Shown here in pieces: positions 16,693-25,616 of a stretch of 64,000 nucleotides of DNA. Location: NCBI GenBank assembly GCA_942492835.1, contig OW818645.1:930001-994000 (forward strand). The letters run 5' to 3'. This DNA comes from GWB2-37-7 sp942492835 (lineage in GTDB: Bacteria; Bacillota; Clostridia; Lutisporales; Lutisporaceae). The translations under genes and the position numbers were made by a program. The notes under the pieces are model-generated. The model was not told the DNA's origin, searched no databases, and saw only the letters and a list, made by a program, of their open reading frames with translations. Numbering within the stretch: position 1 is the first letter of the stretch; every line of letters starts with the position of its first letter.

Positions 16693-17757
16693 TTATTTTT
16701 CTAAACAGCTTTTCAGACACCTTATAAGCACTTCATTGCTACCCCTGTCCTTTACTGCCAGCCTAAAATATTGCCCATTTAAACCCTCAAAACCATCAGG
16801 GGTTCTAATTAGAACTCCATGCTGTAACAAGCAATGCTTTAACTTCCAAGCATCTATATCATTATCTAAAAGCTTTACTAAATGAAAATTTGTTGAAGAC
16901 TTATACGCCTTTATATTTCTGATTGAATTAAGGCTGTCGTATAGATAAATACGTTCTGTTTCTATCCATGCTCTAGATTTCATTATATACTCATAGTCCT
17001 TAAGCACACAGCAACCTGCAATAACCGCTGCTGTGTTTACGTTCCAAGGCTCTAAGCTATTTCTAATATCATTTAGCCACATTAAGTTCTTGCATACTGC
17101 GTAGCCCAATCTTATTCCCGGCATACCGAAAAATTTAGTAGCCGCCTTGACTACCATGACATTTTGATGATTTTGAAGCTCGCTTATCATACTATTGCAA
17201 GGATAGTATGGCGAAAACTCCATAAAAGCCTCATCGATAATAAGAAGACTGCCTTTTTCCTGCAATAGCTCTGCAAGCTTTTGCATCTGCCCTTTTTCTA
17301 TAAGCGTTCCCGTTGGGTTATTTGGATTGCATATTATAACCACGCTGTCTTCATCAGCTATATCAGTAATTTTATCAATAGCTACAGCTTGAAACTCTTC
17401 ATCAAAGCAATTAACTGATATAAAATCCATGCCATAAAAGGAAGCAGCTCTGGAGTATTCGGAAAAGGTAGGCATAAGCCCTATCAATTTCTTTTTATGC
17501 GACTTTCCAATAGCCTTATATAAAAGCTCAACTGCACCATTGCCAGGAACTATATAGTTTATATCGTCAATATTAATATATTCTGCAATAGCTATCCTAA
17601 GCTCTGCATAATTTATATCTGGATACTTTGTAAATTCATTGATATTATCATTAAGCATTCTCTTAAAGCTCTCTGGTACACCCAAGGGGTTAATGTTAGA
17701 GCTAAAATCAATGATTTTTTTCTTATAATCATATATATCTCCACCATGAAAATTCAT
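16693..17757 (-). CDS. cobD: L-threonine-O-3-phosphate decarboxylase (CobD type)
   Basis: A 354-residue PLP-dependent enzyme of the aminotransferase I/II fold, which supplies the aminopropanol-phosphate linker of cobamides. Visible are FSSNINPLGVP near the N-terminus, the CNPNNPTG motif, DEAFMEF, the Schiff-base lysine in KAATKFFGMPGIRLGY, and a C-terminal arginine segment. The fold is shared with histidinol-phosphate aminotransferase (HisC), but its place as last gene of a cobamide operon favours CobD. The start at 17757 has a GTGGGTG upstream; the ATG at 17790 has no ribosome-binding site. Confidence 0.88.
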   Translation of the reverse strand: MNFHGGDIYDYKKKIIDFSSNINPLGVPESFKRMLNDNINEFTKYPDINYAELRIAIAEYINIDDINYIVPGNGAVELLYKAIGKSHKKKLIGLMPTFSEYSRAASFYGMDFISVNCFDEEFQAVAIDKITDIADEDSVVIICNPNNPTGTLIEKGQMQKLAELLQEKGSLLIIDEAFMEFSPYYPCNSMISELQNHQNVMVVKAATKFFGMPGIRLGYAVCKNLMWLNDIRNSLEPWNVNTAAVIAGCCVLKDYEYIMKSRAWIETERIYLYDSLNSIRNIKAYKSSTNFHLVKLLDNDIDAWKLKHCLLQHGVLIRTPDGFEGLNGQYFRLAVKDRGSNEVLIRCLKSCLEK

Positions 17758-17797
17758 TTTATCACCCACTATATGTTTTTCGCTAAACATTTTACAT

Positions 17798-18760
17798 TTA
17801 ATAGAAATTTTTCGTAATATCTATGACAAGGTATACTAAGACAAATATTATCAATGCCATAAAATATGCTTCATACATCAATTTTACAGTCTTTATAATT
17901 GTATCATTCACTAAGGGCTTTATAGCTTTTCCTATAGTAGGCTTGTATTCAGGCTTACCAAAGTAATAATTAGTACCTCCAAGCTGTACTGATAATGCTC
18001 CCGCAACAGCCGCTTCAGGATATCCACTGTTTGGACTACTGTGTTTTCGTCCCTCTCTCAGTGTTGTTTTCACACTTCCTTTAAAATCCATTCCAATAAC
18101 TAGGGCTGCCAGAGAAATTAAAAAAGCAGTAATCCTAGCAGGTATGAAGTTTACTATGTCATCAAGTTTAGCAGATGCCCAGCCAAAGTTTAAGTACCTA
18201 TCATTTTTATAGCCCACCATAGAATCTAAGGTGTTTACTGCCTTGTATGCAAGGGCTAAGGGTGCTCCTCCCAATATCATATAAAACAGTGGAGCAATTA
18301 TGCCGTCTGATGAGTTCTCAGATACTGTCTCTACTACTGCTCTAGTTATCTGCTTTTCGCCCAGCCGCTCTGTATCTCTTCCAACTATCATTGAAGTCAT
18401 CCTTCGAGCCTCTGTTAAATCTCCTTTTTGCAGTTGTCTACAAATTTTCATTGCCTCACTGCTTAAACTCCTAGCCGCAAGGCAAGTTGATAACAAAACA
18501 ATGTTTATAAAATAAAAAAGATAAATATTATAAGTAAAGGCTATTTTTAATATCCAATAAGGACTAAGATAAAAAATTAATACTGTTGAAAAAGTTAAGA
18601 GTATTCCCGCTGTCTTTAGTCCAATATCAGCTTTGACAAACTTCCTGGCAAGTTTCTCAAAGCTTTTTATATACATTCCAATTAGTCTTACAGGATGTGG
18701 AAACCAATGAGGATCTCCTATCAGCAAATCCAAAAGAACAGAAATAACTACGCTAACCAT
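17798..18760 (-). CDS. cbiB: Adenosylcobinamide-phosphate synthase CbiB
   Basis: A 320-residue membrane protein that attaches the aminopropanol (phosphate) arm to adenosylcobyric acid. It shows the CbiB start DLLIGDPHWFPHPVRLIG, the central SENSSDGIIAPLFY, and HSSPNSGYPEAAVAGAL. Several hydrophobic segments are present. The start overlaps the end of cobQ by 8 bp, indicating translational coupling, and it directly precedes cobD. Confidence 0.94.
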   Translation of the reverse strand: MVSVVISVLLDLLIGDPHWFPHPVRLIGMYIKSFEKLARKFVKADIGLKTAGILLTFSTVLIFYLSPYWILKIAFTYNIYLFYFINIVLLSTCLAARSLSSEAMKICRQLQKGDLTEARRMTSMIVGRDTERLGEKQITRAVVETVSENSSDGIIAPLFYMILGGAPLALAYKAVNTLDSMVGYKNDRYLNFGWASAKLDDIVNFIPARITAFLISLAALVIGMDFKGSVKTTLREGRKHSSPNSGYPEAAVAGALSVQLGGTNYYFGKPEYKPTIGKAIKPLVNDTIIKTVKLMYEAYFMALIIFVLVYLVIDITKNFY

Positions 18761-20276
18761 CTATACCTTCCTCCAATATCCTATACATTCGTTCCAGGTC
18801 TAAGCTTCCTCGTACCACCTCTGCAAGCTGGTCATACTGCTGTTCTTTAAACTCCCAGTAATCCTTTACGTCAAATTTTAAAGTATTAAGTCCTTTTCTT
18901 TCCCTTAGCATATTTATAAAGCTCTCAACAAATGCTTTACTATCAAATATACCATGTAGATATGTACCAAATACTGTATTGTCCCTGTTTACCATTCCAT
19001 CTACTGCATTGGTATTACTACCGTTTTGAGATACAATTTGCATAAATGGACTATATCCATCTTTAATCAGCGTTTCGCCCATGTGTATCTCATAACCCTT
19101 TACCCTGCATTGAAAAACATTATCAATACCCTCTGTCAAAGTAGTAGTTTTCTCCTGCTTAAACATTGTTTCACAATCTAAAAGTCCAAGTCCTTCTACA
19201 CTTTCCAAATCTGATTCTGTTCTATTTGGATCATGGATTCTATTTCCAAGTATTTGATAACCACCGCATATTCCAAATACTATGCTTCCTTCATTGTGAC
19301 ATCTGATTATCTTTTTATTCATACCTGTGTCAATTAAAGCAGCCATATCTTTTATAGTGCTCTTAGTACCTGGAATAATTACAACATCTGGCTTTCCTAG
19401 CTCTTCATTAAGCTTGACAAATCTGAGTCGCACTCCACCGTATAGCCTTAGAACATTAAAATCAGTGAAATTGGACATATAAGGCAAGCTGACTACAGCT
19501 ATATCTATATCTCCCTGTATATCGTCCACATGCTGCAACCAGTCTGATACGCTGTCCTCATCTTCTAGATAATGTCGATAATAAGGAACTACTCCAAGAA
19601 CTGGCACCTTTATAATATCCTCAAGCATTTTTAACCCGGGTTCTAATATTTCTAGACTACCTCTAAATTTATTAATAATTATGCCTTTTACACGCTTTTT
19701 TTCTTCCTCATCCAAAAGCAACATAGTACCTGCCAGAGAGGCAAATACTCCACCTCTATCAATATCTCCGACTAATATAACTGGAGCTTTGGCGATTTCT
19801 GCCATACCCATATTTACAAAGTCGTTTGACTTTAGATTAATTTCCGCTGGACTACCTGCACCTTCAATAACAACAATATCACTGTTATTTGCCAGTTTCC
19901 AATATGTATCACTTATTTCACCCTTTAGCTGTTTCTTAAAGTCAAAATAATCTACTGCATCCATTTCTGAATGTACCTTACCATTTATAATAACCTGAGA
20001 TTTTCTATCTGAGGTTGGCTTTAAGAGAATAGGATTCATATTCACGCTAGGTGCCTTGCCTGCGGCTTCTGCTTGCATTACCTGAGCCCTGCCCATTTCA
20101 TATCCATCATGTGTAATATATGAGTTTAAAGACATGTTTTGTGATTTAAAAGGGTTGACATCATAACCATCTTGAGTAAAAATTCTACAAAGTGCTGCTG
20201 TTATCATACTCTTGCCTACCGATGAGGCAGTACCTTGTATCATTATCCCTTTTGCCTTTATATTTTTTTTATTCAT
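18753..20276 (-). CDS. cobQ: Cobyric acid synthase CobQ/CbiP
   Basis: A protein of about 507 residues that amidates the corrin side chains using glutamine and ATP. The N-terminal part is a dethiobiotin synthetase-like ATPase (MIQGTASSVGKSMITAALCR; FKSQNMSLNSY). The C-terminal part is a class I glutamine amidotransferase with the nucleophile in VFGICGGYQILG and the histidine in GTYLHGIFD. I prefer the ATG at 20276, 8 nt after AAAGGA, to the one at 20285, which would almost touch that site. Confidence 0.94.
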   Translation of the reverse strand: MNKKNIKAKGIMIQGTASSVGKSMITAALCRIFTQDGYDVNPFKSQNMSLNSYITHDGYEMGRAQVMQAEAAGKAPSVNMNPILLKPTSDRKSQVIINGKVHSEMDAVDYFDFKKQLKGEISDTYWKLANNSDIVVIEGAGSPAEINLKSNDFVNMGMAEIAKAPVILVGDIDRGGVFASLAGTMLLLDEEEKKRVKGIIINKFRGSLEILEPGLKMLEDIIKVPVLGVVPYYRHYLEDEDSVSDWLQHVDDIQGDIDIAVVSLPYMSNFTDFNVLRLYGGVRLRFVKLNEELGKPDVVIIPGTKSTIKDMAALIDTGMNKKIIRCHNEGSIVFGICGGYQILGNRIHDPNRTESDLESVEGLGLLDCETMFKQEKTTTLTEGIDNVFQCRVKGYEIHMGETLIKDGYSPFMQIVSQNGSNTNAVDGMVNRDNTVFGTYLHGIFDSKAFVESFINMLRERKGLNTLKFDVKDYWEFKEQQYDQLAEVVRGSLDLERMYRILEEGIDG

Positions 20277-20288
20277 ATGTCCCATCCT

Positions 20289-20882
20289 TTATAGCTTGTT
20301 GATTCCTTGTATAACACAATTGTTTTCGTTAAGCTCTAAAACGCTGTAAGTACCCTGTGAAAAGTTGAAGCTCCAAATTTTATCCATAGATATATTAAGT
20401 AGGTAAGTAATAATTATTCTTAATACTCCCTGATGTGTCACTATAAGAACTTCCTTATCTCTATATCTTGCAATGAGTTCATCTATGCACTGGCAAACCT
20501 TTTGGCACATCTCCGTAAAGCTTTCGCCCTGTATTGGAGCAGCATTTTGCCAATCTCTTGTCCACGCCTCCCAGTTTTCCTTATACTGCTGCATAATCTC
20601 TGTATAATGTTTTCCTTCCCAAGCTCCAAAATTAAGTTCCCTCAACCTTGTATCCTTAAGTATTTCTATGTCTTTTCCATCACACACAATACTCGCTGTA
20701 TTAACTGCTCTTTTTAAATCGCTTGATATTGTCACATCAAGCTTTATTTTTTGGAAGCTTTGGTGTAAAAGTTCAGCTTGCTCTACACCATTCTGTGTTA
20801 ATTCACAGTCTGTCCAGCCATAATAGCAACCCTTTTTATTAAGCTCCGTCTCTCCATGTCTTACAAGGTAAAGTCTTGTCAT
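20289..20882 (-). CDS. cobC: Alpha-ribazole phosphatase-like histidine phosphatase
   Basis: A 197-residue phosphoglycerate-mutase-type phosphatase. The catalytic motif LVRHGET is at about 5-11 and a second histidine lies in VTHQGVLR near 150. In a cobamide operon this family removes the phosphate from alpha-ribazole phosphate or adenosylcobalamin phosphate. The start ATG at 20882 overlaps the cobS stop (ATGA), a coupled arrangement. The longer frame from 20900 would begin inside the ribosome-binding site. Confidence 0.87.
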   Translation of the reverse strand: MTRLYLVRHGETELNKKGCYYGWTDCELTQNGVEQAELLHQSFQKIKLDVTISSDLKRAVNTASIVCDGKDIEILKDTRLRELNFGAWEGKHYTEIMQQYKENWEAWTRDWQNAAPIQGESFTEMCQKVCQCIDELIARYRDKEVLIVTHQGVLRIIITYLLNISMDKIWSFNFSQGTYSVLELNENNCVIQGINKL

Positions 20883-21628
20883 GCTATAACATACCTCCAA
20901 AGCACAGCAAAAAACAACATGAATATAACCTCTCCTAATTCACTTGCTGCACCTAAGGTATCCCCTGTCATACCTTGAATTTTTGAATATATATATAGTC
21001 TGTATAAGCCTATAATAACAAACATTACAGCCACAGCTGCCAATCCAGCTAGTCTGAAAACTAAGTATTGAATCAACGCCCCTATTATTATAGCTCCTAT
21101 AGTTCTAGTCCATGTTTGTTTGCCTATATAGAGTCCTCCCATGCCTTCTGCCCTTGCATAGACAGAAACCTTTGAAAGAAGAGGTATCGCCATTTTTGCT
21201 GCGGCAGGTGCTAAAGCTAATACCCAAAATATATTTTGCTTTGGTATACTATATAAAATCGCTACTCTTAAAAGTAAATCAAAAGCAATTGCTAAGGCTC
21301 CGTGAGTGCCTATTCTGCTATCCTTCATTATCTCAAGCATTCTATCTCTTTTCCTAGCTGAAAAAATGCCATCACAGGTATCAGCAAGTCCGTCCAAATG
21401 TATAGCTCCTGTAACGCAGATATTTGCTAGTACAGTACAAACTATAGGAAATAGTCCATCTAAAACATAGCTTGTAAGTATATAGACAAATGCGTCTATA
21501 AGCCCAACAATTAACCCAACTATAGGGAAGTATATTACTCCCTTTGCGAAGCTGCCACCTTCTGCATTGACTTGTTTGTTAATAGGCAATCTAGTTAAAA
21601 ACTGAATCGCTAATATAAAGCTATCCAT
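20879..21628 (-). CDS. cobS: Adenosylcobinamide-GDP ribazoletransferase CobS
   Basis: A 249-residue polytopic membrane enzyme that joins adenosylcobinamide-GDP with alpha-ribazole (phosphate). The family motif HLDGLADTCDGIFSA lies near residues 77-91, followed by RDRMLEIMKDSRIGTHG. Five or more hydrophobic segments are visible. It lies between cobU and the phosphatase gene in the riboswitch-controlled operon. Confidence 0.95.
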   Translation of the reverse strand: MDSFILAIQFLTRLPINKQVNAEGGSFAKGVIYFPIVGLIVGLIDAFVYILTSYVLDGLFPIVCTVLANICVTGAIHLDGLADTCDGIFSARKRDRMLEIMKDSRIGTHGALAIAFDLLLRVAILYSIPKQNIFWVLALAPAAAKMAIPLLSKVSVYARAEGMGGLYIGKQTWTRTIGAIIIGALIQYLVFRLAGLAAVAVMFVIIGLYRLYIYSKIQGMTGDTLGAASELGEVIFMLFFAVLWRYVIA

Positions 21629-21640
21629 GTTAATTCCCCT

Positions 21641-22201
21641 TTATTTTATTTTCATAGGAATTCCGCATACAGTTAGATATACTTCATGACATTTTGCTGC
21701 TATTCTTTGATTTATTCTGCCTGCAATATCTCTAAAAGCACGAGAAATTTCATTTTCTGGCACTAGCCCTGAGCCAAGCTCATTTGTCACAAGTACAACA
21801 GTTGCTTGTCCTTCCAAAGCAGCAGCTATAAGCTTATCAAATTCTGCTGTCACATATGCCTCTGCTTCTTTCAAAACTTTAAAGGAAGGCTTATCGAAAT
21901 CCATTCCTGGATAATCGAAGAGCAGATTTGTAAGCATTACTGTTACACAATCCAGAAGTATTGCATTATAGCTGCTTCCTTTAGATTCTAATATCTGTCC
22001 TAATCCTTTATAGCCTTCAAAGGTGTCCCATTCCTTTGGACGAGACTCTTTATGCTTTTTGATCCTATCCTGCATCTCCTCATCAAAAGCAATAGCAGTA
22101 GCAATATATAGTACCTTTTGTCCTATATCTGCTGTAAGTTTTTCAGCAAAGGTGCTTTTTCCGCTTCTGGCGCCTCCAGTTACAAGTATAAACTTTCCCA
22201 T
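21641..22201 (-). CDS. cobU: Adenosylcobinamide kinase/guanylyltransferase CobU
   Basis: A 186-residue bifunctional enzyme that phosphorylates adenosylcobinamide and transfers GMP to it. It has an N-terminal P-loop GGARSGKST, the conserved IATAIAFDEEM and HKESRPKEWDTFE segments (containing the guanylylated histidine), and VTNELGSGLVPENEISRAFRD near the end. Length is typical. It lies between cobT and cobS. Confidence 0.95.
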   Translation of the reverse strand: MGKFILVTGGARSGKSTFAEKLTADIGQKVLYIATAIAFDEEMQDRIKKHKESRPKEWDTFEGYKGLGQILESKGSSYNAILLDCVTVMLTNLLFDYPGMDFDKPSFKVLKEAEAYVTAEFDKLIAAALEGQATVVLVTNELGSGLVPENEISRAFRDIAGRINQRIAAKCHEVYLTVCGIPMKIK

Positions 22202-22208
22202 ATAATCA

Positions 22209-23276
22209 CTACCTTATATCTATTAAGTAATCATCGTTAATTGCTGCTTGTGCAAAGGTCGCCATGTTAGCCACTACAGCCTGAGATGCTTCGATAATAT
22301 TAAATGTAAGCGGACATCCTGTGCCTTCACCTAAACGCATATGTAAGTTTAATATAGGCTCTATTCCAAGAGCTTGAGCAGCTTCCTTGTATCCCGGTTC
22401 ATCTGAGCAGTGAGATGATATCATATATTCTTTAGCTAATGGGTTTATTTTATATGCCACTAAAGCTGATATCATAGATATAAATCCGTCAATTACTATC
22501 GGCACCCTAAGCTTTGCAGCTGCAAGATAACATCCTACAAGACCTGCAATGTCTAGACCTCCAACCTTTGCTAATACATCTATAACATCATCCTTATTTG
22601 GTTTATTTATACTTATTGCTCTTTCTATAACACGCTTTTTGTTCTCAAAATCAGTGGCAGTTAATCCTGCACCCTTTCCTACAGCAACATCTGCTGATAC
22701 TCCTGTTAAAACCATAAGTATTGCACTACTTGTACTGGTATTGCATATACCCATCTCACCTGTTCCAAATAGCTTACAACCCTTGTTAACTAAGTCTGTT
22801 GCAACTTCTATACCGGTTTCTATTGCCTTTATCGCTTGTTCCCTAGTCATAGCTGGCTCTTTAGCCATATTTTTTGTACCAAAACAGATTTTTTTATTTA
22901 TGATGCCCTTTACATTGACCTCTCCATTTACACCGATGTCAACTATTGCAACCTCAGCGCCTGCATGTTTTGACAATACATTTATACCACATATACCCTT
23001 TGTGAAATTTATTGTCTGACTGCTTGTAATATTTTGAGGACAGGAGCTAACGCCTTCTTCATGTATTCCATTGTCTGCCGCCATTACAATAGTATACTTT
23101 TGGTCAAAGGTATTGTTTAATTTTCCTGTAATTCCTGCAATCTGTATTGCTATTTCCTCCAATTTGCCTAAGCTTCCTATAGGCTTTATAAGGCTGTCTA
23201 AGTATTCTTTTGCTTTTATCCTTGCATTTTCATCCAAAGGTTTAATTTCTTTAATTGTTTTTTGCATCAATTCCAT
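22209..23276 (-). CDS. cobT: Nicotinate-nucleotide:dimethylbenzimidazole phosphoribosyltransferase CobT
   Basis: A 355-residue enzyme that activates the lower-ligand base as alpha-ribazole phosphate. Visible are LIKPIGSLGKLEE, AADNGIHEEGVSSCPQ, LFGTGEMGICNTSTSSA and the C-terminal HMRLGEGTGCPL with its catalytic Glu. The start at 23276 has AAAGGAG 8 nt upstream; the longer frame would begin inside the riboswitch terminator. It is the first gene of the operon. Confidence 0.95.
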   Translation of the reverse strand: MELMQKTIKEIKPLDENARIKAKEYLDSLIKPIGSLGKLEEIAIQIAGITGKLNNTFDQKYTIVMAADNGIHEEGVSSCPQNITSSQTINFTKGICGINVLSKHAGAEVAIVDIGVNGEVNVKGIINKKICFGTKNMAKEPAMTREQAIKAIETGIEVATDLVNKGCKLFGTGEMGICNTSTSSAILMVLTGVSADVAVGKGAGLTATDFENKKRVIERAISINKPNKDDVIDVLAKVGGLDIAGLVGCYLAAAKLRVPIVIDGFISMISALVAYKINPLAKEYMISSHCSDEPGYKEAAQALGIEPILNLHMRLGEGTGCPLTFNIIEASQAVVANMATFAQAAINDDYLIDIR

Positions 23277-23303
23277 AATACTATCTCCTTTCAAAATAAA
23301 AAA

Positions 23304-23322
23304 ACCGCACATAAAGTGCGGG
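23304..23322 (-). terminator. Expression-platform terminator of the cobalamin riboswitch
   Basis: A 6-bp GC-rich stem (CCGCAC/GTGCGG) with a 5-nt loop is followed on the minus strand by seven or more T, just before the cobT ribosome-binding site. It is placed to attenuate the operon when B12 is bound. Confidence 0.8.
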
Positions 23323-23369
23323 ATTTAGTAAATTTCTACTAATTCCATCCCTTCCCGCCGAAGGTAGAA

Positions 23370-23530
23370 AAAATCACAGGCAGGTCTCCTGACTTGTGGA
23401 TCATCTTACTTTCCGACCTTCTCGAATTACAATGGTCTTCTCGGATTTCATACCCACTTACAGTAGCGGGGGCTGTAACGGAATTATACCGTTTTCCCTT
23501 TTAACCCAATTTCTTGAGCACCTTATGACT
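23370..23530 (-). ncRNA. Cobalamin riboswitch
   Basis: On the minus strand the hallmarks appear in order: GGTGC, then GGGTTAAAAGGGAA, AGCCCCCGCTACTGTAA, and the B12 box AGTCAGGAGACCTGCC. A promoter lies upstream and a terminator downstream. It should lower expression of cobT-cobU-cobS-cobC-cobQ-cbiB-cobD when adenosylcobalamin is plentiful. Confidence 0.97.
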
Positions 23531-23549
23531 TCTTATTCAATTCTTTTTA

Positions 23550-23578
23550 ATTATAGTTTTTAAGTAAGGAATAGTCAA
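23550..23578 (-). promoter_or_regulatory. Sigma-A promoter of the cobamide operon
   Basis: TTGACT and TATAAT on the minus strand are spaced by 17 nt, about 20 nt upstream of the first riboswitch element. Confidence 0.8.
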
Positions 23579-23599
23579 GTGAAACGCCATTTTAGTTAT

Positions 23600-23650
23600 A
23601 CATATCACACTAAATAACTGACATTTATAAAATAGCGCGTTCTATATCAC
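23600..23650. repeat. Palindromic repeat copy 1 (GCACTAAATAA ... TAGTGC family)
   Basis: An AT-rich imperfect inverted repeat with core CACTAAATAA, a spacer ending ATTTATAAAA, and TAGCGC. Related copies lie at 25552-25605, 29153-29202 and 30160-30209, with a half copy at 55186-55216. It lies upstream of the histidine kinase gene. Confidence 0.65.
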
Positions 23651-23655
23651 AAGTA

Positions 23656-23699
23656 GTTGTAATATTACAACTTTAAATAGCTGTCAATAATTACAACTT
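23656..23699. promoter_or_regulatory. Operator-like palindrome upstream of the histidine kinase gene
   Basis: GTTGTAATATTACAAC is a perfect 16-bp palindrome, and a further half-site ATTACAACTT follows at 23690-23699. The ACAACTT core also occurs in the leader region at 12060-12140. Confidence 0.5.
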
Positions 23700-23746
23700 A
23701 AGGCTTTAACCATCTTAGCCGATAAAATATTTAGACCCTATCATAA

Positions 23747-23775
23747 TTGAAAACATTATAAATGTAGGTTATACT
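23747..23775 (+). promoter_or_regulatory. Sigma-A promoter of the histidine kinase gene
   Basis: TTGAAA and TATACT are separated by exactly 17 nt, about 45 nt before the start codon. Confidence 0.7.
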
Positions 23776-23820
23776 AAAATTAATAAGTTTGGTTTATATG
23801 TTGCAATAAGGAGAGATATT

Positions 23821-25536
23821 ATGTTAAATAAAAATGTCTTTGTTGCTATCGCTGACAACGAAAGTTACTCTATATTTTTAAAAGACTTAAAAAAAGAATA
23901 TGAAAATGTACAACTCTTTTATGAGAAAGAAAGCTTGATAAAGAGTATTGAGTTTTTGTCTCATAATCAATCATATTTGGACAACAATATTTTTATTATT
24001 TTTTCTGAGGTTGAGTTTATAAAAGCCATAAGCAAGTATTTGAAGGAAAACTTGGATGAGCTCAGTTACGTGCTTGTTTGTTTAACAGAAAACAGGCGAC
24101 CTTCAATAAATAGTTGCGTCAATTTGTTTGATTACATACAAGTTCATTCTTCAGATTTTGATAAGGTATTATTCATAAACAGACTTGATTCAGAAGTCCA
24201 AAACAAAACCAGAATAACTGCCTTAAAAATTCAGACGCGAGAATTCTACGAAATTGGCAAGCTTTTGTCCTCAGAAAAAGATATTTTCAAACTTTTTGAT
24301 ATGATAGTAAATACCAGTTTAAAGATAACTCATGCTGATGCTGTAACCCTTTATCTTGTTGCAGACAAGCATACCGAAGAATGGTCTTCAATAAAAAACG
24401 GAGACTATGAGGATAAGCTTATGAAGTTTGTAATATCAAAAAATATAAGCATTAATACAAATCTTCAATCCTTTACTACAATGATTACGAAAAAAAGTAT
24501 TTATGGCTATACCGCGATTAACGGAAAGGCTTTAAGAATAGATAATACAAATAATATTAGCCCGGAAATGGATTATGTGCATGACAATAGCTTTGATATG
24601 AAAACAGGCTATAAAACAATCTCTATGCTATCAGTACCAATGAAGGACAGAGAAAACAATGTTACTGGGATAATTCAGCTGATTAATAAAAAAAGAGATA
24701 CAAATCCAGTAGATTATAGATCCAGCGATTGGATAGAAAAAATAATACCCTTTGACTATTTCGATGAGCTTACAATGAACTCTATTGCTGGTCAAGCAGC
24801 TGTAGCCTTAGATAACAACCTGCTTTATAAAAATATAAATCAACTTTTAGGAAAATATGTTGAGCAAAACGAAAAGCTTACCTTGCTTAGCAGTAAAATA
24901 CTTAAGGCTCATGAAGAAGAGCGTAAACGTATAGCAAGAGAGATACATGATGGTCCAGCTCAATCAGCTGCATGTCTTGCTCTCAAGCTTGAGCTATGCA
25001 AAAAACTTCTAGAAATAAAATCATATGATAAATTATCAGCAGAGTTAGACAAGTTAGGGCTTGATGTAAGATCCACTGTAAAGGAAATTAGATCAATTAT
25101 TTATGACCTTAAGCCTTCGTATCTAGACGATGGATTATTTATAGCACTTGAAAATCATATTAATATATTTCGTGATAATACAAAGCTTAATTTGGACTAT
25201 TTCACAGAAGGTAAAGATACTAATATAGAATATTATATTGGTTCTACTGTCTTTAGAATCATGCAGGAAGCTTTAACCAACATAAGCAAGCATGCTAAAG
25301 CCAAGCATGTTAGGGTTAGCATAGAAGTTACAGAAAATGAGCTATGTCTCAATGTAACTGATGATGGAAAAGGCTTTGATGTTTATACCATAAAGCATCC
25401 AAAGCATGTAGAAATAGAAAGAGGCTTTGGTATTGAAGGGATGAGAGAAAGAGTAGAGCTTATAAATGGAAGTATATCAATAAATTCATCAATCAATAAA
25501 GGTACTATCATCAGTATAAAGGTACCGCTTAAATAG
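23821..25536 (+). CDS. GAF-domain sensor histidine kinase (NarX/DegS-type)
   Basis: A 571-residue, probably cytoplasmic kinase. Residues 1-125 look like a degenerate receiver-like fold. A GAF domain covers about 150-335 (LSVPMKDRENNVTGIIQLINKK). A HisKA_3 dimerisation domain has its phosphoacceptor at His376 (REIHDGPAQSAA). The C-terminal ATPase shows NISKHAKAKHV, DDGKGFD and GFGIEGMRERVELINGS. Such kinases normally pair with NarL-type regulators, but no response regulator lies nearby. Downstream are a nucleotide cyclase protein and a receiverless sigma-54 activator. AAGGAG lies 7 nt before the ATG. Confidence 0.9.
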   Translation: MLNKNVFVAIADNESYSIFLKDLKKEYENVQLFYEKESLIKSIEFLSHNQSYLDNNIFIIFSEVEFIKAISKYLKENLDELSYVLVCLTENRRPSINSCVNLFDYIQVHSSDFDKVLFINRLDSEVQNKTRITALKIQTREFYEIGKLLSSEKDIFKLFDMIVNTSLKITHADAVTLYLVADKHTEEWSSIKNGDYEDKLMKFVISKNISINTNLQSFTTMITKKSIYGYTAINGKALRIDNTNNISPEMDYVHDNSFDMKTGYKTISMLSVPMKDRENNVTGIIQLINKKRDTNPVDYRSSDWIEKIIPFDYFDELTMNSIAGQAAVALDNNLLYKNINQLLGKYVEQNEKLTLLSSKILKAHEEERKRIAREIHDGPAQSAACLALKLELCKKLLEIKSYDKLSAELDKLGLDVRSTVKEIRSIIYDLKPSYLDDGLFIALENHINIFRDNTKLNLDYFTEGKDTNIEYYIGSTVFRIMQEALTNISKHAKAKHVRVSIEVTENELCLNVTDDGKGFDVYTIKHPKHVEIERGFGIEGMRERVELINGSISINSSINKGTIISIKVPLK

Positions 25537-25551
25537 CAATAAAACAATGTA

Positions 25552-25605
25552 AAATATATCGCACTATTTTATAAATATCAATTATTTAGTGCGATATCTA
25601 TATAT
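25552..25605. repeat. Palindromic repeat copy 2
   Basis: The best copy of the family: perfect 11-bp arms ATATCGCACTA and TAGTGCGATAT (25556-25566 and 25587-25597) around an AT-rich centre. It fills the gap between the kinase and cyclase genes and could act as a terminator-like hairpin or a protein-binding site. Confidence 0.75.
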
Positions 25606-25616
25606 GGAGGCATAGT

